Shown: one piece after another, positions 58,597-64,000 of the stretch
Numbering within the stretch: position 1 is the first letter of the stretch
Layout: every line of letters starts with the position of its first letter
Origin: Natribaculum luteum
Lineage (GTDB): Archaea > Halobacteriota > Halobacteria > Halobacteriales > Natrialbaceae
Length of the DNA: 64,000 bases
Assembly: GCF_023008545.1 (NCBI RefSeq)
Contig: NZ_CP095397.1
Span: forward strand, 3,275,199 to 3,339,198
Reading direction: 5' to 3'
Translations under genes and position numbers: made by a program
Notes under the pieces: generated by a model
What the model was told of the DNA's origin: nothing
Databases searched by the model: none
Seen by the model: the letters and a program-made list of their open reading frames with translations, nothing else

Positions 58597-61068
58597 CTAC
58601 AGCAGGTAGAACAGCGGGAACAGGAACACCCAGACGACGTCGACGAAGTGCCAGTAGAGCCCGAAGTATTCCACGGGCCGCGAGTCCTCGAGGTAGGCGT
58701 CGACCGTGAGGACCCGGTAGATCATGAACCCGGCGAGCAACAGCCCCAGGAGGACGTGGAGACCGTGGAGACCGGTCGTGACGTAGTACAGCGAGTACTC
58801 GAGGCCGCTGAACCAGTAGTCGCCGTGGGCGAACTTCTCGCTCCACTCCCAGGCCTTGATGCCCATGAAGGTGAGGCCGAGCAGGAGCGTCACGCTCATC
58901 GACGCGAGCAGTCCCTTCTTGCTCTTGCGGCGTGCCATTTCGAGTGCCAGGACGACGGTGAAACTCGAGGTGAGCAGGATGTACGTGTTGAGCAGGCCAG
59001 CCCAGGCGTGTTCCGGGATCGGTCCCCAGTTCATCCAGCCGGCGTTGATGCGCATGAACACGTACGCGCCTATCACCGCGCCGAAGACGATGACGTCCGA
59101 CGCGAGGAAGAACCAGACACCGAGTTTCGTCGTCTCGATGCCTTCAAACGGCCAGCGCTCGGCGACGGCCAACTCCGGTGTTTCGAACTGTTCGACTCCG
59201 AACTGGAAGAGGACGTAGCCGAGAATGCCCACGCCGAGGATCGTGATAGACGGGTAGAGGTAGCTCGGGTTGGACGAAAACTCGGGGTGGAAGGCCTCGA
59301 CCCAGGAGGTCATCCCCGACAGGCCGAGGAACAGTACGAAGGTTCCCAGACCGATGCCGAACGGCCAGATACTCGCGTGGTCGGCGTGGCCTTCCTCGTG
59401 TGTCTGGGCGACGTCGTGTGACGCCCGTTCGAGGTCTGCCCGCGCGGCCTCGCCTGGGGTGGCCGTGCCACCGTCAGTTGCAGTGTCGACGAACTCGAGT
59501 TTGCCGCTGGCGTACGTGGGCCGTCCGTCGAAGTTCTCGAGCGGCGGCGGAGAGGTAGTCGCCCACTCGGCGGTCCGGGCGTACTCCCAGGGGTTGTCGG
59601 GGGCGTCCGGTCCCGAAACGAGACTCTTGCCGAGCGTGTAGAAGAGAATCAGGAACGACGATCCGAGGACGAACGCACCCAGGGTCGCCAGCTGGTGGTA
59701 GATCTGCAGCCCCTCACCGTAGTGGAAGACGCGACGTGGCGTCTCCCAGGCGAGGAACATCGGGAAGTAAAGCAGGTTGAACCCGACGAAGTAGACGGCG
59801 AAGTTCACCTTGCCGAGGAACTCGTCGTACATCTTGCCGGTGATCTTCGGCCAGTAGTAGTAGAGGCCGCCGATCAGCGCCGTCACGCCCGAGACCATCA
59901 CGTAGTGGAAGTGAGCGACGACCCAGTAGGTACCGCGGAACTCGTAGTCGAGGACGACAGCACCGAGGAAGACTCCGGTGATGCCGCCGAGGATGAACAA
60001 CACGAGTGCGCCGAGGCTGAACAGGAACGGCGTGGTAAACCGGATCCGTCCTTTGACCATCGTGTAGATCAGGGAGAAGACCATCAGGTCGAACGGTAGC
60101 GAGATGCCGATCGTCGTCGCCATGAACAGCGTCTTGATCTCCAGGTTGATCGCCGTCAGGAACATGTGGTGCATCCAGACGAGGAACGACTGGACGGCGA
60201 CGAGAACCATCGCGATGATGACCCACTTGCGGCCGACGAGTCGACGACCGGTGAACGTCTGGAACATCTCGAACATCATCCCCAGCGCGGGGAAGAAGAC
60301 GATGTACACCTCTGGGTGGCCGAAGAACCAGAACAGGTGTCCCCAGAGTAAACTCGAGCCTTGCTGTGTCGCGAAGTACTGCGTCAGGAGGATGCGGTCG
60401 GTCGACAGCAACAGCAACGCAGCGAGAAGCGCTGCGAAGGCAAAGAGCATCATCCAGACGGTCAGGAGCATCGACCACGTGAACAGTGGCATGTTCCACA
60501 GCCCGAGTCCTTCCGCACGCATGCGGTGGATCGTCGTCAGAAAGTTTACCGTCCCGACGGTCGTCGAGAGGACGAACAGCGTCAGGCCGAGGATGGCTGC
60601 GGTGCCGCCGGTGGTCGCCTGCATCGCTGGCGTGTAGATCGGCACGTTCAGCGGAGCGTACATCGTCCAGCCGCCCTCGAACGTCCCGCCCTGGAAGAAC
60701 GAGATCGCAAAGAGGATCCCCGAGAACAGGTAGAACCAGTAGCTCAGGGCGTTCAGTCGGGGGAACGCAAGGTCTTTTGCCCCAATCTGCAGCGGAACGA
60801 CGTAGTTCGCGAACCCGAACGCGAACGGTGAGAGGAACCAGAAGACCATCAGCAAGCCGTGTGCACTCACCGACTGGTTGTACCCGCTTCCGGAGAGGAT
60901 ACCGATTCCGCCGGGCTCTAGCAACTGGATACGGAAGAGTAGCGCCATGACTCCCCCGAAGATGAGGAAGAAAAGCGCCGTCATCAGGTACAGGATCCCG
61001 ACGTCCTTGTGATTCGTCGTGACGAACCAGCGTTTGACCGACGTCATCGGCGGGAAGTTCTCAGCCAT
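58597..61068 (-). CDS. coxAC: Cytochrome c oxidase subunit I-III fusion (CoxA-CoxC)
   Basis: The 823-aa protein joins CoxI (about 1-560) and CoxIII (about 600-823). CoxI has the heme a / CuB ligand set: HGLLMVFWFLSPF, WFFGHPEVYIVFFPALGMMF (His-Tyr CuB site), WMHHMFLTAI (CuB His pair) and YWVVAHFHYVMVSGVTALIG (heme His pair). CoxIII parts include KLGVWFFLASDVIVFGAVIG and TTGLHGLHVLLGLLLAGFMI. It reduces oxygen to water and pumps protons. Its start overlaps the coxB stop by one base (TGATG), so both are one operon. Confidence 0.95.
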   Translation of the reverse strand: MAENFPPMTSVKRWFVTTNHKDVGILYLMTALFFLIFGGVMALLFRIQLLEPGGIGILSGSGYNQSVSAHGLLMVFWFLSPFAFGFANYVVPLQIGAKDLAFPRLNALSYWFYLFSGILFAISFFQGGTFEGGWTMYAPLNVPIYTPAMQATTGGTAAILGLTLFVLSTTVGTVNFLTTIHRMRAEGLGLWNMPLFTWSMLLTVWMMLFAFAALLAALLLLSTDRILLTQYFATQQGSSLLWGHLFWFFGHPEVYIVFFPALGMMFEMFQTFTGRRLVGRKWVIIAMVLVAVQSFLVWMHHMFLTAINLEIKTLFMATTIGISLPFDLMVFSLIYTMVKGRIRFTTPFLFSLGALVLFILGGITGVFLGAVVLDYEFRGTYWVVAHFHYVMVSGVTALIGGLYYYWPKITGKMYDEFLGKVNFAVYFVGFNLLYFPMFLAWETPRRVFHYGEGLQIYHQLATLGAFVLGSSFLILFYTLGKSLVSGPDAPDNPWEYARTAEWATTSPPPLENFDGRPTYASGKLEFVDTATDGGTATPGEAARADLERASHDVAQTHEEGHADHASIWPFGIGLGTFVLFLGLSGMTSWVEAFHPEFSSNPSYLYPSITILGVGILGYVLFQFGVEQFETPELAVAERWPFEGIETTKLGVWFFLASDVIVFGAVIGAYVFMRINAGWMNWGPIPEHAWAGLLNTYILLTSSFTVVLALEMARRKSKKGLLASMSVTLLLGLTFMGIKAWEWSEKFAHGDYWFSGLEYSLYYVTTGLHGLHVLLGLLLAGFMIYRVLTVDAYLEDSRPVEYFGLYWHFVDVVWVFLFPLFYLL

Positions 61069-61835
61069 CAGCTCTCACCTCCACCGTTCGTCTCGTTAGT
61101 GCTGTTTTGCGCATCGGTGCTCTCGTTGCCAGCGTCGGTTTCGTTCTGTTGTCCGTCACCGTTTGCTCCCTCACCGGATCCACCGTCACCGCCGTCCTGT
61201 TGTTGTTCGTCGAGCCAGTTCTGGAACTCGTCTTCTTCCATCACGACCAGGTCGGCGTTCATCCCCGAGTGACCGGGACCACACAGTTCGAAACACTCGA
61301 TCTGGTACTCACCGGTTTCGTCGGCGATGAACCAGGTCCGTTCCGTCTCACCGGGAATCGCGTCGGCTTTCACACGTAACTCCTGGCTGCCGAACGTGTG
61401 CCAGACGTCCCTGCTAGTCACCTCGATCCAGACGGTCGTATCGACGGGAACCGCCATCTCGCCCGTCGACGTGACACCGTTTTCGTACTCGAAGTCCCAG
61501 GCGAACGTGTAGCCCTCGACGTTCACTTCGATGGCGTCCTCGCCGGGGCTGTCGGGTCCGTCTTCGACGTACAGGAGCATCCCGTACGTCCAGACGATCA
61601 GCGAGATGACGATGATCGCACTCAGTCCGAAGGAGACGAACAGTTTCTTGCCCCCGCCACCACCGGTCGGTAACTCTCCGAGTGTGGGCACGTCTTCGCC
61701 TTTCTCTCGTCCGTCGACGTCGCGATACTTGTACGCGTTGTATAGCGTATACGAAATCACGACGATTCCGACGAGCGTTCCGAGTCCGAGAAAGACGAGG
61801 AAGATCTCGTCGAACACGTTGACACGCGTCTGCAT
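61068..61835 (-). CDS. coxB: Cytochrome c oxidase subunit II
   Basis: The 255-aa protein has two N-terminal membrane helices and an external CuA domain. The CuA ligands are His in DVWHTFGSQELRVKAD and the CxxxC in ECFELCGPGHSGMNADLVV (with the His and Met). It accepts electrons from a donor such as halocyanin. The last 40 residues are unusual: GSGEGANGDGQQNETDAGNE and following residues carry four sequons (NET, NES, NST, NET). The start MQTRVN at 61835 has GATAACAATC about 24 bases upstream. Confidence 0.93.
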   Translation of the reverse strand: MQTRVNVFDEIFLVFLGLGTLVGIVVISYTLYNAYKYRDVDGREKGEDVPTLGELPTGGGGGKKLFVSFGLSAIIVISLIVWTYGMLLYVEDGPDSPGEDAIEVNVEGYTFAWDFEYENGVTSTGEMAVPVDTTVWIEVTSRDVWHTFGSQELRVKADAIPGETERTWFIADETGEYQIECFELCGPGHSGMNADLVVMEEDEFQNWLDEQQQDGGDGGSGEGANGDGQQNETDAGNESTDAQNSTNETNGGGES

Positions 61836-62571
61836 TGGGGTCGGAATTAATTTGACGATTGTTATCACCTCTGTTGTGTGGGTTGTTGTCTTAGATCAGA
61901 TGCAATGTGGGTATTTATTCATTTTGGACGGCCACAGCGTCTTCCGCCTCCGCGATGACGGCGCCAGCGATCGGTGAGTCACCACCACACACGCGTGTGT
62001 TCATCTGTCACCCATCGTCCTTGCTCTGCGTTGCAGGCTTTTTTCTCTGTCGGCGTTTCACCGGCAACACATCAGAACAAGATGATATTACCGTAGAGAA
62101 CCGCCGAGACGGTCGACTGCAGCAGACTCTCGACGAAATCGTTCCGGCTACGGCCGCGCCTGTACGTACCGCGGCCGTACGAACGGATATCCGCATCCTC
62201 GAGTCGGGACTCGAACACAGAGAGCATCGCCATTTCGAACTCCTCGCGCTGTTCGATCGACGCTTGTCCGGAGCGCTGCCCGCCTTCCCGACGACGCACA
62301 GACCGACGACGTCGACGTCAGTGAATCGATCGGCGACGGCGCCACCCGTCCGGACCGCGTCCTCACAGTTTGCAACCAGAACGAGGATCCTGTCGTAGCG
62401 GAAGTCACTCGTCCGACTTCACATCTCGGACATCGAAATCATCTCGAGTGAGATGCCGTCGGGTCAACACGAGCAGTAGCCGGAATTATAACGTCCTATT
62501 TTCCCGATTCCGGATCGGATTCCAGACAGTCGCCCAAAAGGTCTCTATACGTGAACGACGTAGGACGTCAC
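61836..62571. other. Intergenic region with coxB promoter and UspA remnant
   Basis: It contains the coxB promoter (GATAACAATC near 61857-61866, minus strand) and a degenerate UspA-like gene (62085-62433, minus). The 61870-62080 part shows no gene or repeat. Confidence 0.5.
62085..62433 (-). pseudogene. Degenerate UspA-like gene
   Basis: In the minus-strand frame starting at ATG 62433 the sequence reads MSEM, stop, then SRTSDFRYDRILVLVANCED and later TDVDVVGLCVVG, resembling the start of a UspA domain (RYDRILVxVD). The likeness continues in another frame (EQREEFEMAMLSVFESRLED, then IRSYGRGTYRR), so an internal stop and a frameshift separate the pieces. An intact two-domain UspA gene is present at 7600-8418 and other Usp domains at the window end. 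Confidence 0.45.
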
Positions 62572-62862
62572 ATGCCGGAAGAAGTCCTCTTCAGATTCGA
62601 ACAGTCGATGGACCGCTCGGAAATCGCAGCGTACCTGCGGACCGTCGCCGACCGACTCGAGGCCGGTGACGACCTCTCCCTCGAGGCGGACGGCCAGGAC
62701 GTCGCACTCTCTCCGCCGGGCCGACCGACGTTCGAGATCAAAGCCGAACGCGAAACCTCGAGCAGCGGCGGCCCCCCGGAGCTCAGCGTCGAGTTCGAAC
62801 TCGAGTGGACGGAAGGCGACGAGAGTCAGGGTGGCGGAGGCGGCGGTCTGACGATCGAGTGA
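62572..62862 (+). CDS. Amphi-Trp domain protein
   Basis: The 96-aa protein has the amphi-Trp pattern: MPEEVLFRFEQSMDRSEIAA, YLRTVADRLEAGDDLSLEAD and PTFEIKAERE, with a Gly-rich tail. The domain packs as two halves around aromatic/hydrophobic positions; it is typical of haloarchaea and acts in an unknown way. The start MPEEVLF at 62572 is chosen over a GTG at 62551. It is convergent with the APC-UspA gene. Confidence 0.82.
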   Translation: MPEEVLFRFEQSMDRSEIAAYLRTVADRLEAGDDLSLEADGQDVALSPPGRPTFEIKAERETSSSGGPPELSVEFELEWTEGDESQGGGGGGLTIE

Positions 62863-62866
62863 ACGT

Positions 62867-64000
62867 TCACTCGCGCCAGCCGAACAGCCGTTCCCGGAGC
62901 GTCCGGGCCCGCTTCTTCTCCGCGAGCAGAACCGAACACTCGACCTCTTCGACGACGTCCATGATCAGCGAGTCACGAAGCAGTCGCGTGAGCAGTCCGC
63001 GTTCGGTCGCACCGACGACCAGCATCGTGTGCTCGTCGGCGGCTCGTTCGATCGCCCGTTCGACGTCGCCGGACTCGACCAGCAACGTCGCGTCCTCGAG
63101 GTCGTTTTCCGCTCCCCACTCCTCGAGGAATCGCTCCGCGTCTGCCTGAGATTCGTCCTCGTCGCGGACGTACAGTAACGACACGTCGGCGTCGAACTCC
63201 GACTGGAGCAGCCCCGCGACGGTCGCCCCGAGTTCGGAGTCTGGACCGCCGGCAGTCGGGACGAGAATCCTCGAGGCATCGAATCCACGATCTTTGAGGA
63301 CGAGGACGTCACACGGCAGCTCCTGCGTGAGTTCGTCCATCCGGCTCTCGGCTCGGCCGTGAGAGTGTGGCCCCCAGCCCATCACGAGAAGGTCCGCGTC
63401 GTTCGTCCGTGCGGCGTCGAACACCTCCTCGAACGACCGATGCGAGAGGATCGTCCGCGTTTCGACGTCGACGCCGAGCGTTTCGGCGTCCTCGCGGGCG
63501 GACTCGAGCAGTTCGGCCGACTCCGCGTCGAGTTGCTCGACGTGCTCGGCCCCCTTCTCGAGGGGCGTCTGGTCTGGCACCTGAACGATGTGCGTCGCGA
63601 GGACGGACCCGCCTCGCTGTTTCGCGATGGCGCTGGCGAGCGTGATCAGCTCTTTCTCGTGGGCGGGATTTGCGAGTGGCACCATCACTCGGTACGCACC
63701 GCCGTCGGGCTTGACGCTCGTGGCGGCAGTCACTGCAGGTTCGGGCATCCGGTCGGCACGTCGCAGAATGTATTCCGAGAGGACGCCCTGTTTTTCCGTC
63801 TCTCCGCGGGCGTACAGCAGGTACCAGAGCGCCCCGACGACCACGAGTCCGACACCGATGGCGATGACAGCCGGTTCGAAGAACACGATGAGGGCAAACG
63901 AGAGAACCGCCCCCAGAACCGGCGTCGCCGGATAGAACGGGACGCGATAGGAGGGTGTGTACTCGTCGGGGTCAGCCTCGCGCATGACGATCAACGCGAC
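62867..64000 (-). CDS. APC-family amino-acid transporter with C-terminal tandem UspA domains (partial)
   Basis: The frame continues beyond the window end, so only the C-terminal part (about 377 residues) is seen. The transporter portion ends in membrane helices (ATPVLGAVLSFALIVFFEPA and VIAIGVGLVVVGALWYLLYA). Two UspA domains follow (YRVMVPLANPAHEKELITLA... and SRILVPTAGGPDSELGATVA...), each with a GATERGLLTRLLRDSLIMDV- or WGPHSHGRAESRMDEL-type loop. Such fusions couple transport to nucleotide-binding regulation. Substrate cannot be told from this part. Confidence 0.9.
   Translation of the reverse strand, partial: VALIVMREADPDEYTPSYRVPFYPATPVLGAVLSFALIVFFEPAVIAIGVGLVVVGALWYLLYARGETEKQGVLSEYILRRADRMPEPAVTAATSVKPDGGAYRVMVPLANPAHEKELITLASAIAKQRGGSVLATHIVQVPDQTPLEKGAEHVEQLDAESAELLESAREDAETLGVDVETRTILSHRSFEEVFDAARTNDADLLVMGWGPHSHGRAESRMDELTQELPCDVLVLKDRGFDASRILVPTAGGPDSELGATVAGLLQSEFDADVSLLYVRDEDESQADAERFLEEWGAENDLEDATLLVESGDVERAIERAADEHTMLVVGATERGLLTRLLRDSLIMDVVEEVECSVLLAEKKRARTLRERLFGWRE

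Noticed and set aside
61857..61866. GATAACAATC before coxB as a member of the ATAACAAAG regulon
   Set aside because: It lacks the AAAG end and precedes a respiratory gene; it is kept as a caveat that the ATAACA core can act as an ordinary TATA-type box.

Overview
This window is haloarchaeal chromosome (class Halobacteria; the gene set would fit a Natrialbales-type genome, but I cannot place it to genus). Evidence: high GC, Asp/Glu-rich proteins, a TFB-type transcription factor, leaderless genes with TATA-like boxes about 25-30 bases before the start, Tat signal peptides, DUF7344-type winged-helix membrane proteins, amphi-Trp and UspA proteins, and an archaeal CoxA-CoxC fusion. I found no rRNA, tRNA, CRISPR array or intact insertion sequence.

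Layout. 1-11.8 kb: a partial HTH protein, a FemAB-like acyltransferase with an alkaline-phosphatase-superfamily (AP) protein, CysE, a HerA-like ATPase, a divergent HxlR/DUF2703 thiol pair, UspA, an XPB-like helicase and TFB. 12.6-29.5 kb: a surface-glycan region with GT4 glycosyltransferase, sulfatase-like protein, Wzx-like flippase, two secreted beta-helix paralogues, a 594-aa multi-pass membrane protein, a PP-loop ATPase, a formyltransferase-like enzyme, a second AP protein and a polysaccharide deacetylase. 29.6-39.9 kb: a redox and sulfur region with peroxiredoxin, SQR + DUF1641, HTH-rhodanese fusion, rhodanese-persulfide dioxygenase, a 49-aa membrane peptide + TauE, and cytochrome bd (CydAB). 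40-51.5 kb: a second glycan region with a GT4, a third AP protein, a compact four-gene operon matching the WbpD-E-B-A route to UDP-2,3-diacetamido-2,3-dideoxyuronic acid, a DUF1616 protein and a PadR regulator. 51.7-64 kb: small regulators, a very acidic surface protein with many N-glycosylation sequons, a sequon-rich lipoprotein, MaoC, a cytochrome c oxidase (CoxB, CoxA-CoxC), amphi-Trp, and the end of an APC-UspA transporter.

How the parts connect. The glycan genes are scattered over about 48 kb, but most transcription units carry the same short element, ATAACAAAG(C), 25-115 bases before the start codon. It precedes all three AP proteins, the sulfatase-like gene, both GT4 genes (as close variants), the 594-aa membrane protein, the deacetylase, the diacetamido-uronate operon, DUF1616 and the PadR gene, where it lies inside a perfect palindrome. 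I read this as a candidate surface-glycan regulon and the strongest undescribed system here. The sulfur region looks like sulfide detoxification: SQR makes persulfide, the dioxygenase-rhodanese makes sulfite, TauE may export it, and sulfide-tolerant cytochrome bd lies next door.

Other structure: a family of about 80-bp nested palindromes at gene ends (five copies), two gene remnants (luciferase-like and UspA-like), and a 21-bp promoter element shared at identical spacing by the two beta-helix genes.
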